A stretch of DNA of 64,000 nucleotides from Clostridiales bacterium (lineage in GTDB: Bacteria > Bacillota > DSM-16504 > Desulfitibacterales > JAICDB01): NCBI GenBank assembly GCA_020063565.1, contig JAICDB010000007.1:1-64000 (forward strand), read 5' to 3'. The notes under the pieces are model-generated. The model was not told where the DNA came from, searched no databases, and saw nothing but the letters and a program-made list of their open reading frames with translations. Positions 1 through 9,231 of this stretch are shown here, piece by piece. The translations under genes were made by a program, and so were the position numbers. Position 1 is the first letter of the stretch; each line of letters starts with the position of its first letter.

Positions 1-402
1 ATCAAAACAACCGTCTGTTTCTACCCATGCTTTCACTTTTTTGAGGTTTTCAAACATTACCTGGCGGTCCACCATCAGGTCGCGGATAACGGGAAACTTA
101 GTCAGGGGTTCCAGGGTAATGACTCCGTCAGGTAACTTATCTATCAGTGCAGAGCAGGATTGCCGGGGCTTACCGTTAATAAGCATCGTACATGCCCCGC
201 ACACCTCTTCCAGGCAGTTACACTCCCAGACAACGGGGGCAACTTTTTCACCCCTGATATTGACAGGGTTTTTTCTAATTTCCATTAAGACACTGACAAC
301 ATTTTGATTGGGCTTGTAGGGAACCTGAAATTCTTCCCAGTAAGGCTTGCTTTCCCTATTATCCTGCCTTTTAATTTTTAAATGAATATATTCCCTGGTC
401 AC
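1..402 (-). CDS. sdhB: Succinate dehydrogenase/fumarate reductase iron-sulfur subunit, N-terminal part
   Basis: Carries electrons between the flavin of SdhA and the quinone site of the membrane anchor. The visible 134 codons start at GTG (402), with AGGAGGGG placed just upstream inside the end of sdhA, and read MTREYIHLKIKRQ. The plant-type [2Fe-2S] ligands are seen as C63-x4-C68-x2-C71-x11-C83, the spacing of SdhB/FrdB. The two C-terminal [4Fe-4S]/[3Fe-4S] motifs lie beyond the left edge of the window. It starts 3 nt after the sdhA stop, so it is the fifth visible gene of the sucCD-sdhCAB operon. Family assignment is firm; whether the enzyme works as dehydrogenase or fumarate reductase cannot be read from the sequence. 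Confidence 0.93.
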   Translation of the reverse strand, partial: MTREYIHLKIKRQDNRESKPYWEEFQVPYKPNQNVVSVLMEIRKNPVNIRGEKVAPVVWECNCLEEVCGACTMLINGKPRQSCSALIDKLPDGVITLEPLTKFPVIRDLMVDRQVMFENLKKVKAWVETDGCFD

Positions 403-405
403 CTG

Positions 406-2172
406 CTACCCCTCCTTCTTTGTTTTACGTGCATCTACATCATATTTACGCGGTACCGGTTTGACTAAAGAAATATCCACATCTTCATATTCAAACTGCG
501 GCCCGTTTTCTGTCCAATAAGCCTTGGTGGTTTTCAACCAGTTTTCATCATCTCTTTCAGGGAATTCGGGCTTATAGTGTGCGCCGCGGCTTTCATTTCT
601 GTTTAAAGCACCTAAAGTAATTACCCGGGCAAGTTCCATCATGTTCCACAACTGGCGGGTAAACATGACATCCTGGTTGCTCCACTTCGACTTATCAGGA
701 AGTCCGATATTTTGATAACGTTCCATTAATTCCTGCAGTTTTTCATCAGTTTCCTTCAGTTTATTGTTATAACGGACTATGGTAACGTTTTCCCGCATGA
801 TGTCTCCCATTTCTTGGTGCAGCTTATAGGGGTTCTCGTCACCGTCCATCCTGTAGATCTTTTCATTTATCTCCTGCTGCTTTTTGAGTTCACTCTCATA
901 TACGCTGGATTTTACATCATCCTTTGCTTTATCCAGGTTGTTTACGTACTCAACTATGCTCGGTCCCGCAACGGTTCCACTGTAGAGTGCAGAGAGGAGC
1001 GAATTGGCGCCCAGCCTGTTGGCCCCGTGGTACATGTAATCGCATTCGCCGGCAGCAAACAACCCGGAGATTTCCGTCATGTGATTCCAGTCTACATATA
1101 TTCCACCCATGAAATAATGGACAGCAGGGAAAATTTTCATTGGTACCTTTCTGGGATCGTCACCGTGGAAGTTTTGGTAGATTTCCAGGATACCGCCCAA
1201 TCGTCTATTTAAAAAGTCTTCATCCAGGTGTGTAAGGTCAAGGTAAACCTGGTTTTTGCCGTCAATACCGAGACCCATTTCTACACAAACCTTATAGATT
1301 GCCCTGGCGGCAATATCCCTGGGAACCACATTGCCGTAGGCGGGGTACCATTCCTCTAAGAAATACCAGGGCTTGCCGTCCTTATACGTCCAGACTCGTC
1401 CCCCTTCTCCCCGGGAGGCTTCTGACATGAGGCGGCACTTGTCATCTCCAATCATTCCCGTAGGGTGAATCTGCACAAACTCGGCATTTGCATAGCCGAC
1501 GCCCTGCTGGTAGACGCTTGAGGCTGCACTGCCCGTATTTATCGTTGAGTTTGTGGATTTTCCGTAAATCAAACCGGCTCCGCCTGTCGCCAAAAGAACC
1601 GCATCTGCTTTGAATACTTTAATTTCCATTGTTGTGAGGTTTTGAGCTACTATGCCACGGCAAACCCGGTTTTCATCTATTACTGCTGAGAGGAATTCCC
1701 AGCCCTCGTACTTGTTTACAAGACCCATTGCTTCATATTTTCTGACCTGCTCATCACAGCCGTATAACAATTGCTGGCCGGTTGTTGCACCTGCAAAGGC
1801 AGTTCTCCTTTTTTTGACACCTCCGAATAACCTTAAGTCCAGCAGCCCTTCAGGGGTCCTGCTAAACATAACCCCGGCCCTGGCCATATAGTGGATAATT
1901 CCGGGTGCTGCATCACACATGTTTTTTACAGGTGGCTGGTTGGCCAGGAAATCCCCACCATAAACGGTGTCATAAAAATGTTCCCACGTGGAATCATTTT
2001 GGCCTTTAGTATCTAAGGCCGCGTTAATTCCCCCTTGAGCACAGACTGAATGGGACCTTTTAACGGGTACTAAAGAAATTATGTCTACAGGTATTCCCTT
2101 TTCGGCGATTTTGATGGTTGCCATGAGACCTGCCAGTCCACCGCCTACCACAATGATTTTTTGTTTTTGCAT
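406..2172 (-). CDS. sdhA: Succinate dehydrogenase/fumarate reductase flavoprotein subunit
   Basis: Catalytic subunit interconverting succinate and fumarate. 588 aa, the usual length. The N-terminus has the FAD dinucleotide motif VVGGGLAG (residues 8-15), and H41 in SHSVCAQGG is at the place of the covalent FAD histidine. The capping/active-site segments HPTGMIG and SRGEGGR are present, and RRTAFAGATTGQQLLYG is typical of the Bacillus/epsilon-type enzymes. It lies 21 nt after sdhC and 3 nt before sdhB. The Bacillus-type, menaquinone-linked form fits an anaerobe able to run the reaction either way; direction is inference. Confidence 0.96.
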   Translation of the reverse strand: MQKQKIIVVGGGLAGLMATIKIAEKGIPVDIISLVPVKRSHSVCAQGGINAALDTKGQNDSTWEHFYDTVYGGDFLANQPPVKNMCDAAPGIIHYMARAGVMFSRTPEGLLDLRLFGGVKKRRTAFAGATTGQQLLYGCDEQVRKYEAMGLVNKYEGWEFLSAVIDENRVCRGIVAQNLTTMEIKVFKADAVLLATGGAGLIYGKSTNSTINTGSAASSVYQQGVGYANAEFVQIHPTGMIGDDKCRLMSEASRGEGGRVWTYKDGKPWYFLEEWYPAYGNVVPRDIAARAIYKVCVEMGLGIDGKNQVYLDLTHLDEDFLNRRLGGILEIYQNFHGDDPRKVPMKIFPAVHYFMGGIYVDWNHMTEISGLFAAGECDYMYHGANRLGANSLLSALYSGTVAGPSIVEYVNNLDKAKDDVKSSVYESELKKQQEINEKIYRMDGDENPYKLHQEMGDIMRENVTIVRYNNKLKETDEKLQELMERYQNIGLPDKSKWSNQDVMFTRQLWNMMELARVITLGALNRNESRGAHYKPEFPERDDENWLKTTKAYWTENGPQFEYEDVDISLVKPVPRKYDVDARKTKKEG

Positions 2173-2193
2173 TAAATCTTCTCCCCCCTTATT

Positions 2194-2808
2194 TTAAAAA
2201 GCAAGTAAGATTTGAATTGAAAGAATGCTTAATACAATGAATAGGATAGAGGTTGCAATGGAGCTCACTTTTTGGGAGTGAGGTCCAAGGGTTATTCCCA
2301 TATCTATCAGAAAAGCCCACAGCCCATTTGCAAAATGGTAAACAGCTGCAACCACTCCTATGATATAAAAAGCAAGTACAGCCGGGCTTGAAAGAATACC
2401 GGACATAAAGTCATAGCCTATTTCCACTCCGTTAAATAACTTCGCCAGCCTAGTGGTATAAACGTGGTAAGCTAAAAACAAAAAGGTGATAATGGCTGTA
2501 ATCCTCTGCAGGTAGAAAGACCAGTTGCGAAAATATGAAAATTGTAAAACATTGTTTTTAGCCACATAAACTATCCACAGCCCAAAAAGTGCATGGTAGA
2601 GGATAGGTACGGCTATTAAAAAAATTTCCAGGAAAGTTAGAAAAGGCAATCCTTCCATAAAGGCAACCCTTTGGTTGTAAATTTCTGCACCCTGCAAAGC
2701 ATAAGAATTTACAGTGAGGTGAACAAGTAAAAATACACCTACCGGAATAAGTCCCGTTATGACATGAAGTTTTTTTAATAGAAAATAATGCTTTTCAAAA
2801 AAGTCCAT
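2194..2808 (-). CDS. sdhC: Succinate dehydrogenase cytochrome b558 membrane anchor
   Basis: Single-polypeptide di-heme type membrane anchor that binds SdhAB and passes electrons to or from menaquinone. 204 aa with five hydrophobic spans (about residues 15-34, 58-80, 104-124, 140-164, 180-203). Histidines that could ligate heme sit in or next to spans, for example in HVITG, LVHLT, LYHALFG, AYHVYTT and VYHFANG. Starts 3 nt after the sucD stop and is followed by sdhA. Absence of an sdhD gene agrees with the Bacillus/Wolinella-type one-subunit anchor. Confidence 0.92.
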   Translation of the reverse strand: MDFFEKHYFLLKKLHVITGLIPVGVFLLVHLTVNSYALQGAEIYNQRVAFMEGLPFLTFLEIFLIAVPILYHALFGLWIVYVAKNNVLQFSYFRNWSFYLQRITAIITFLFLAYHVYTTRLAKLFNGVEIGYDFMSGILSSPAVLAFYIIGVVAAVYHFANGLWAFLIDMGITLGPHSQKVSSIATSILFIVLSILSIQILLAF

Positions 2809-2811
2809 TCT

Positions 2812-3696
2812 CTATTTCCCCCTTCTCCCGGTTAAAATTTCTTCAAGAAGCTTGGGCACTTCAAATGGTAGATCCGCAACCGGAACACCTGCGTTCTTTA
2901 GAGCACTTTCCTTACTGGCAAATGTTCCTTTTCCCCTCTCGATGATGGCTCCGGCATGGCCCATTCTCTTCCCTTCAGGGGCGCTTTTTCCTGCCAAGTA
3001 TGCTACTACAGGGGTATCCATAGAGCTTTTAATAAACTCCGCTGCTTCCTCTTCAGCGTTACCGCCTATTTCACCGACCATCACAATTGCTTCCGTTTCA
3101 GCATCCTTTTCAAATTCCTGGAGCACGTCAACAAAGGAAAGACCTACTATCCTGTCTCCTCCCAGACCTACAACCGTGGATGTACCGTAACCTGCTTCCA
3201 GGAGATTCCCTACTATCTCATAACTTAAGGTTCCGCTTCGGGCAACTACACCAATTTTTCCGGGTTTAAAGAAGTTATTGGGCATGATACCTATTTTACA
3301 CAATCCGGAAGAAACTAGACCATAAGTGTTGGGACCCACAACGGTAGCCCCGTGGATTTTGGCCTGAGCCATGATTTCCATTGCATCATGTACCGGAATA
3401 TGTTCCGTAATAACTGCTACAAGTTTAATACCGGAATGAAATGCTTCCAGAGCTGCATCCTTGGCAAAGGCTGCGGGTACAAAAATTATTGAAGCATGAA
3501 TGGAATGTTCTGCACATGCAGCCTGAACTGTATCGTAAACGGGAATGTCATGAACCTTCTGTCCCCCTTTACCTGGAGAAACTCCCGCAACGACTTTTGT
3601 TCCATAAGCAAGCATTTGCCCGGCATGAAACGAACCCTGTTTTCCCGTAATTCCCTGAACCAAAACTTGAGTGTCACCATCTACATAGATAGCCAT
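2812..3696 (-). CDS. sucD: Succinyl-CoA synthetase alpha subunit (ADP/GDP-forming)
   Basis: Forms or uses succinyl-CoA with the beta subunit SucC and carries the phosphohistidine. 294 aa, full length. The CoA-binding Rossmann half begins QGITGKQGSFHA (residues 14-25), the segment VARSGTLSYE follows at 151-160, and the phosphorylated histidine is H247 in MGHAGAII. It follows sucC by 27 nt and precedes sdhC by 3 nt. Co-transcription with sdhCAB places succinyl-CoA, succinate and fumarate interconversion in one unit, as in a partial TCA cycle or the methylmalonyl-CoA route; no methylmalonyl-CoA genes are in view. Confidence 0.96.
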   Translation of the reverse strand: MAIYVDGDTQVLVQGITGKQGSFHAGQMLAYGTKVVAGVSPGKGGQKVHDIPVYDTVQAACAEHSIHASIIFVPAAFAKDAALEAFHSGIKLVAVITEHIPVHDAMEIMAQAKIHGATVVGPNTYGLVSSGLCKIGIMPNNFFKPGKIGVVARSGTLSYEIVGNLLEAGYGTSTVVGLGGDRIVGLSFVDVLQEFEKDAETEAIVMVGEIGGNAEEEAAEFIKSSMDTPVVAYLAGKSAPEGKRMGHAGAIIERGKGTFASKESALKNAGVPVADLPFEVPKLLEEILTGRRGK

Positions 3697-3723
3697 ATAT
3701 AGATCATCCTCCCCCTATTAAAA

Positions 3724-4836
3724 TTATTTCCTGGCAAGTTCTACTGCTTTTTGGGCAGCTTCATGCATTAAATTATATGCGGATAAAGACTGAGCCTCTA
3801 AGATACGTCTGCCTTCTTCCTCATTTGTACCAACAAGCCTGATGACAACGGGTATTTCTATTTTTTGCTGTCCTAAAACCTGTGTAATGGCATTTGCGAC
3901 GTCATCACACCGGGTGATACCTCCGAAAATATTGATAAAAATTACCCGTGGTTTTTTCTCCAACAGCAATTCTATTGCCCTGGCCATGGTTTCCGACCCT
4001 GCTCCCCCGCCGGCATCGAGAAAATTAGCAGGTTTACCACCGTAATACTGCAAAATATCCAGAGTTGCCATAGACATTCCCGCTCCGTTTGCCATTACTG
4101 CTATATCACCCTCTAACTCGACGTATGCCAGTCCGAGTTCTGCAGCTTTCTTTTCAATTACAGTTTTTTCCTCTACATAAGGCAGATCCTTCTGGCGATA
4201 CCGGGCACAGTCATCAATGGTAACCTTTGCGTCGGCAGCTATTACCTGCCCGTCCGCTATAACGAGAGGATTTATTTCCATGAGCTCTGCATCAAGCGCT
4301 CTAAATGCCTGATATAATTTGCTTACTATTTTCATAAACTGTTTTGATGTTTCAGCTTTAAAATCAAAACCCAACTCACTGACAATTTCCCTTATTACAA
4401 AGGGTTCCATGCCGGTTAAGACATCTATGTTTTTCTTAACAATATATTCTTCGGGCACTTCCTCTATGTCCATTCCTCCTTTAGTGGAAGCAATCAGAAC
4501 AGGAGATTTCTTTGTGCTATCGATGGTTATGGCAAGGTATAATTCTTTTTCGATATTCAGTTTTTCCTCTACCAAAACCCGTTCCACCTTGTACCCCTTT
4601 ATTTCCTGGCCCAACAACTCTTCAGCTGCTTTCCCGGCTTCTTCAGGGCTATCGGCAAACTTCACTCCACCTGCCTTTCCCCTGCCTCCAGTTAAGACCT
4701 GGGATTTGATTACCGCCGAGCCCAATTTTTTGGTAATCTCTGCGGCTTCATCCGGTGTTTCGGCCACTGCTCCGTCAGGAACCGGTATTCCGTATTCCTT
4801 AAACAAACTTTTACCCATGTACTCAAAATACTTCAT
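3724..4836 (-). CDS. sucC: Succinyl-CoA synthetase beta subunit
   Basis: ATP-grasp subunit that binds nucleotide and, with SucD, makes succinyl-CoA or the reverse. I choose ATG at 4836 (MKYFEYMGKSLF) because AAGGGGGATG lies 7 nt before it; an in-frame extension upstream to 4869 has no better ribosome site. About 370 aa. The ATP-grasp fold is shown by KSQVLTGGRGKAGG near residue 45, EINPLVI, and the C-terminal ligase segment INIFGGITRCDDVA. It is the first gene of the sucCD-sdhCAB operon; the 345 bp upstream hold its promoter region and the terminator of the preceding larA-like gene. Confidence 0.95.
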   Translation of the reverse strand: MKYFEYMGKSLFKEYGIPVPDGAVAETPDEAAEITKKLGSAVIKSQVLTGGRGKAGGVKFADSPEEAGKAAEELLGQEIKGYKVERVLVEEKLNIEKELYLAITIDSTKKSPVLIASTKGGMDIEEVPEEYIVKKNIDVLTGMEPFVIREIVSELGFDFKAETSKQFMKIVSKLYQAFRALDAELMEINPLVIADGQVIAADAKVTIDDCARYRQKDLPYVEEKTVIEKKAAELGLAYVELEGDIAVMANGAGMSMATLDILQYYGGKPANFLDAGGGAGSETMARAIELLLEKKPRVIFINIFGGITRCDDVANAITQVLGQQKIEIPVVIRLVGTNEEEGRRILEAQSLSAYNLMHEAAQKAVELARK

Positions 4837-4963
4837 GGCGACATCCCCCTTCTTGTTTTTAGTCATCAATATCTTTATTTAAGAATATTCCAAAGATTTA
4901 CTACTATGTTATTATTCTTATTTTTATAAATCTCCCTTAATTTCCTCCTCCTTTCAAGAAAAC

Positions 4964-5017
4964 AAAAAAGCCCGGACAAGGTCAGATATCCATAAGATAT
5001 TGCCTATGCCGGGCTTT
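4964..5017 (-). terminator. Intrinsic terminator after the larA-like gene
   Basis: A 9-bp outer stem (4967-4975 pairs with 5009-5017) and an inner 5-bp stem (ATATC 4986-4990 with GATAT 4996-5000) are followed on the minus strand by a run of T residues. It stands between the larA-like gene and sucC and should insulate the two. The rest of 4837-5181 is AT-rich; I see no gene in it. Confidence 0.8.
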
Positions 5018-5181
5018 ATTTCGTGTAAAAGTAGAGGGTGATTCTACTTTCTAAAATAAAGCGGGCAAACCCTTTTTGAATGCTTAGTTGTTCTATTAAA
5101 ATATATTATATAGTATCTTATTACTTTTTTAAACAGATTTTTTTAAAAAATTTTTTTGGTAAATCGTATTCTCTTGATTTA

Positions 5182-6423
5182 CTACTTATCTTTTGCAGAA
5201 TTCTTTACTTCCGGTAGTGTTCCACTACCATAAGGTATAATATATACTTTGTCGAAATCATCACTTGCTAATTGGGCCAGGTCATTTACCGGTGTAAAGA
5301 ATATTTTCCGCACCAGGTCATCAGGTAAGGTTGACAATAAGAGAATTTCATTTTCCTTGAGAACCTTGGCAATGGCTGCCGCTTTATGTCCTCCCAGGAC
5401 AAATTTTTCCTGTATTCTCATGAGAATCTCATCAATTGATCCGCTATTTACCAGCCAGTCTTCAAAAACATCCTCTCCAAAGCCCTCTTTTAATTCCGCC
5501 ACCAAAAGAATTTTACCACCTTTTTTAACAACCTTAGCTGCATTTTCTAAAGCTTTCTGAGCCTGGTAAAGATTAATGTCCTTGGGAAATCCTCCCGGAC
5601 TTACAATTACCAGGTCAGCAGCTTCCTCAACATATACTTTGTTGGAACGGTCCAAGATTTCACAGCCCTTACGATGTGCTAAAACAGGGTCTCCCGCAAC
5701 TACCCCGGTAATTTCCTTTTGAGAATTCAAAAGCACATTTAACAAAAAGGTCCGGGGAAACTTTCGCCCAAATTCCTCTAGGTCTTCCCTAACAGGGTTT
5801 CCGTCTGCCACTCCAATAGCCGCAGCCGGTTCAAGCATCATTTTATGATTTTTTTCAATGGCTGCCTTGGAGGACACCCCAGGCATTAAAGCTTTAAATC
5901 CGCCGGTATAGCCTGCAAAGTAATGGAATTCCAGGTTGCCTGTGAGAATAATAAAATCGGATTGGGCAACTTCCTTACAAACCTCAATTGGAGTACCCCG
6001 GGAGGTTTCTCCTAGGGAGACAAACTCCCGGGGTTGAACTGTGTTATACTTGGCTAGAATATCCTCACCGATGGCCAAAGCCATTTCCTCTTCAGTCATG
6101 GTGCGGTGAATGCCTAAACCAAATACAATACTAATATTTTCTGCTGTAACCCCGTTTAAGTGCAGCTCTTCTAAAAGAGGAGGTAAAATTTTAGAAGTTG
6201 GCACAGGCCTTGTAATGTCGCTTACCACAATAGCTATTTTCTCCTGGGGGCTGACCATTTCCGCAAGGGGTTTACAACCTGTCGGTTGCCTCAAAGCAGT
6301 GGTGATGGCTTCTCCATAATTTTGTAACGGTTCAGGCTCGATTTTTTGAACAAGAATTTGAGCTTTTTCCAGAAGAGTAGAAGGAATAGTCACAAAACTC
6401 TGTCCGTATTTTAATTTGTCCAT
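5182..6423 (-). CDS. LarA-family nickel-pincer racemase/epimerase (lactate racemase-like)
   Basis: 413 aa member of the LarA (DUF2088) family, which racemises lactate or related 2-hydroxy acids with a nickel-pincer nucleotide. Compared with Lactiplantibacillus LarA, the catalytic pieces are all present: H106 in GLGIHRTM, H167 in FHYFAGYTGG, the cofactor-linking K177 ten residues later, and H193 in EKNH. The N-terminal motif VVSDITRPVP is also typical. Monocistronic: preceded by a non-coding gap and followed by a strong terminator. No larB, larC or larE cofactor genes lie in this window, so they must be elsewhere if the enzyme is active. The true substrate is unknown, since many LarA homologs act on other hydroxy acids. 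Confidence 0.85.
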   Translation of the reverse strand: MDKLKYGQSFVTIPSTLLEKAQILVQKIEPEPLQNYGEAITTALRQPTGCKPLAEMVSPQEKIAIVVSDITRPVPTSKILPPLLEELHLNGVTAENISIVFGLGIHRTMTEEEMALAIGEDILAKYNTVQPREFVSLGETSRGTPIEVCKEVAQSDFIILTGNLEFHYFAGYTGGFKALMPGVSSKAAIEKNHKMMLEPAAAIGVADGNPVREDLEEFGRKFPRTFLLNVLLNSQKEITGVVAGDPVLAHRKGCEILDRSNKVYVEEAADLVIVSPGGFPKDINLYQAQKALENAAKVVKKGGKILLVAELKEGFGEDVFEDWLVNSGSIDEILMRIQEKFVLGGHKAAAIAKVLKENEILLLSTLPDDLVRKIFFTPVNDLAQLASDDFDKVYIIPYGSGTLPEVKNSAKDK

Positions 6424-6527
6424 TTTAACGGTCCTTTCAAAAATTGAAATATTTATGTTTTTTTAATATAGTAGCACTACACGAACTGATACTCAATACA
6501 TTATTTTAAAAATATAGAAGCGGTCAT

Positions 6528-7145
6528 TTACAGGAGTAGACGATATTTGTTTTTAGGCCTACCAATCTTACCATAATGTTGCGTAACCTCTACTTTTCCA
6601 TTATCCATCAAATATGAAAGATACCGGTGAACTGTTTGGTAAGCTAGTTTTACCCCGGCAGTAATTTCCTCAATAGTTAAGGGTTCTGTTTGCTGATCTA
6701 GAAATTCAGTAATAACACCCAAAGTAGCTGAACTTATCCCCTTATCCAGGTAGAGATCATCTTGATTTAGCCTTTGCATTTCACTGATTTCTAAGTTGAT
6801 TTTTATGCGTGAGATCAAATCAGGCGCTTTGATGGGTTTAATAGCAAAATCAGTAGCACCTGCCCCTAAAAATCGATCAGCTATTTCCTGTCTTTCATCT
6901 ACAGTAAGTACCAAGATTGAAACAGATTTATCTTTTTCCCTAATTTTTTTAACTGTTGTCAGTCCGTCCCAACCAGGCATATGGTAATCAACAATCACTA
7001 ACCGTGGTTGGTGAATACCAAACAAGGCAAATCCCTCCTGACCGTTGGCTGCAACAATGGGCTCCCAACCACCAACTAAGCAAATTTCCTGAAGGGTGAA
7101 GCGAATATCAGGTTCGTCTTCGATTATCAAAATTTTTTCTGACAA
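6528..7145 (-). CDS. Two-component response regulator, receiver plus C-terminal helix-turn-helix
   Basis: 205 aa. Receiver domain (about 1-120) with acidic pocket E9-D10-E11, phosphoacceptor D53 in VDYHMPG, a Thr in LVLTV and a Lys in IKPIKAP. The C-terminal 75 residues form a winged-helix-like DNA-binding part ending GRPKNKYRLL, as in CitB/DctR-type regulators of carboxylate uptake (resemblance only). TTG start preceded by AAAGGAGG. Last gene of a four-gene set: binding protein, lipoprotein, histidine kinase, regulator; gaps are about 30-50 nt, so one transcript is likely. Target genes are unknown; the adjacent opp operon is a natural candidate. Confidence 0.9.
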   Translation of the reverse strand: MSEKILIIEDEPDIRFTLQEICLVGGWEPIVAANGQEGFALFGIHQPRLVIVDYHMPGWDGLTTVKKIREKDKSVSILVLTVDERQEIADRFLGAGATDFAIKPIKAPDLISRIKINLEISEMQRLNQDDLYLDKGISSATLGVITEFLDQQTEPLTIEEITAGVKLAYQTVHRYLSYLMDNGKVEVTQHYGKIGRPKNKYRLLL

Positions 7146-7178
7146 GTAGATCCTCCTTTTTCACTTCATGATACTCAT

Positions 7179-8561
7179 CTATTCCGCCTGATCTTGAACA
7201 TTACAAGCATTTATCCCGGGTAAAAATAATCGGACAGTAGTTCCTTGCCCTAAGCAACTAGATATCTTAACCCACCCACCGTGACTTTCAATAACCTGTT
7301 TCACAAAAGGCAGCCCCAGCCCCGAAGTTTTACGGGTGGTATAACCCACTTCCCATATTTGTTCCAGGGCGGACTCAGAAATACCTTCTCCATTATCACT
7401 TACGGTAACTAAAATACCCCCAACATAGGGGTCAACAGAAAATAGAATGTTCCCCCTCTGCTTTCCACTAACAGCTAAAATAGCATTCTCCATCAGGTTG
7501 ATAATCGCTCTAGCAACCCTTATTTTATTAATATACAGACAAGGTAAACCTTCAGACATGTGGATGTCAATAAAAATAGATTGATCTTCTAGGGGAAGCT
7601 GGGCGCGTACGTAGTCTAGCAATTCCACAACGCTTGTTTCTTTTCGCACAGAATCGTAAAGGATTTCAGAAATCATTTCAGTCATCTGGGCTACTGATCG
7701 TTCAATGCGAGTACTATATTCTGTAATTTTCGCCGGATCATTTAGCATAGTCAATAAGGAATTCAACCCCTGAATAGTAACAAGTGGTGTCTTAAGGTCG
7801 TGAACCAGGGAATGAAGTTCCTGGTGTACCCGGTTTTCCAAGGCCTTAACCTGTATATTTCGTAGCTGCCTTTCTTTTTCTCGGCTTTCTTCCATAGCTT
7901 TAATTGCCTGTGCAGAGCTAATAATCACCCCGGTAGTGGCAAGCCCAGAAATTAAAAAAGGAATACAAAATGCCAGTCCTACAAAATTCAAAACAGAAGA
8001 GGCCTTCAAGTATCTACCGGCTATTTTTATACTTAGTGGAATGTCACTTCGCCCGAATAGGAAAGGCTCTAAAAAAGGGACCGTATTTAACCATTGAAAG
8101 GCAAAAATTATCTGTATGAAGATGAAGGAAACCTGCCAGAAGTTATATCTACCTGGCGGAATTTTTTCTAACAGGTACAAGCAAATAATTGCACTGAGAA
8201 TAGAAGATACAAACTCCCAACGCCAGCCATAAATATTAGCCAGCAGCCAGCTACATAGTAAAATGACCATCAGTGTAATACAAAATCTTATTTTGGACCA
8301 TTTGACCGGTTGTAAGGGCATACCTATTAATATTTGCACCGTTCCCAAAAAGAAAGGAAGGATCTGAATGGTACTTAACATACTAGTAGCGCCTGCCGCC
8401 AGGATAAGTTGCCCGCTATCCCCTGCTTTTATAGCCAAGCGAATTTTATTTAAAACATTAAACCAATTCTCCTGTAATAAAAAGACCAAATAAAAACCCA
8501 AACAGAATTGTAATATCCCGACTATGATCAACTGCCGTTTTCTAAGCTTGAATAATAGCAC
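7179..8561 (-). CDS. Membrane sensor histidine kinase
   Basis: 460 aa. The first ~220 residues hold six or so hydrophobic spans with no recognisable extracytoplasmic sensor domain, then a short coiled region, a DHp domain with phosphoacceptor H254 in LVHDLKTPL, and a HATPase_c domain with N-box NLMENAIL, G1 DNGEG and G2 GLGLPFVKQ. GTG start with AAGGAG 8 nt upstream. Pairs with the response regulator whose start is 33 nt downstream. With no large external sensor of its own, it may read the liganded state of the solute-binding lipoproteins encoded upstream in the same unit (inference). Confidence 0.9.
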   Translation of the reverse strand: MLLFKLRKRQLIIVGILQFCLGFYLVFLLQENWFNVLNKIRLAIKAGDSGQLILAAGATSMLSTIQILPFFLGTVQILIGMPLQPVKWSKIRFCITLMVILLCSWLLANIYGWRWEFVSSILSAIICLYLLEKIPPGRYNFWQVSFIFIQIIFAFQWLNTVPFLEPFLFGRSDIPLSIKIAGRYLKASSVLNFVGLAFCIPFLISGLATTGVIISSAQAIKAMEESREKERQLRNIQVKALENRVHQELHSLVHDLKTPLVTIQGLNSLLTMLNDPAKITEYSTRIERSVAQMTEMISEILYDSVRKETSVVELLDYVRAQLPLEDQSIFIDIHMSEGLPCLYINKIRVARAIINLMENAILAVSGKQRGNILFSVDPYVGGILVTVSDNGEGISESALEQIWEVGYTTRKTSGLGLPFVKQVIESHGGWVKISSCLGQGTTVRLFLPGINACNVQDQAE

Positions 8562-8591
8562 TAAGACTACTCCTTATCAGTAAGCTAGATA

Positions 8592-9182
8592 TTAACGGTA
8601 TATAGAAGTAAAAGGCACTTTCAGCTCACCTAAATCTTGCACCAGGGTTAATGGGAAATTATACTGAAGAGACAGCTTTGTAAACCACCCGTCATAGTTA
8701 GCCGACCGTACACCGATTAGATAATCTGCTCTCCTAACAACCATTTCCAACAAGGCATCCGACCACTTATTTCGCCGTTGTTTTCCTCCTATATGCAATA
8801 CAATCACCTTCATTTTTTGCTCTACTGCTCTATCCAGCAAATGGGTCAAACGGTCTTTCTCATTTTGAAAAGTAATGTTAGCAGCTTTCAACCCCGTAGG
8901 ACTATACCCTACTATCACCACTAAACTGCTTTTATTAACCAAATCAGTTTCCTTGGCACGGGGTAAAAAAGTGTTGTTGATCAACAACTGGTTAGCTATT
9001 TCAGCAATTATATATGCATCAGTACTTTGCCCGGCAGAAGTAATTAGCGCTTTCTCCTTTGCTATGGGCCTGGGCAAGTTAGGTAGAGTCCATTCATGGT
9101 TGTCACTGGTTTGACACCCTATGCTGATCAATAGAAAAAGAACAAGAATAAACTTAAATATGAGCTTTTTTTGCCATCTCAA
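8592..9182 (-). CDS. Lipoprotein of unknown function, in sensor operon
   Basis: I place the start at TTG 9182 because GGGAGG is 7 nt upstream; a GTG at 9197 is the alternative. 196 aa with a lipoprotein signal: basic N-terminus, hydrophobic core and lipobox LLISIGC (Cys 23). The mature part looks like an alternating alpha/beta domain (KALITSAGQSTDAYIIAEIA near the start, then SSLVVIVGYS and KVIVLHIGGK). It resembles the uncharacterised DUF6305 type of small extracellular proteins, but I am not sure of that. Its place between a binding protein and a histidine kinase suggests a part in signal perception outside the membrane. Confidence 0.7.
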   Translation of the reverse strand: MRWQKKLIFKFILVLFLLISIGCQTSDNHEWTLPNLPRPIAKEKALITSAGQSTDAYIIAEIANQLLINNTFLPRAKETDLVNKSSLVVIVGYSPTGLKAANITFQNEKDRLTHLLDRAVEQKMKVIVLHIGGKQRRNKWSDALLEMVVRRADYLIGVRSANYDGWFTKLSLQYNFPLTLVQDLGELKVPFTSIYR

Positions 9183-9231
9183 TGCCGTACCTCCCACTAA
9201 ATTCTTCCTCCTACCAGATTGTCTCCCAATA

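Noticed and set aside
4319-4882. 187-codon plus-strand frame opposite sucC
   Set aside because: Shadow of a well-supported gene; no family resemblance or ribosome site.
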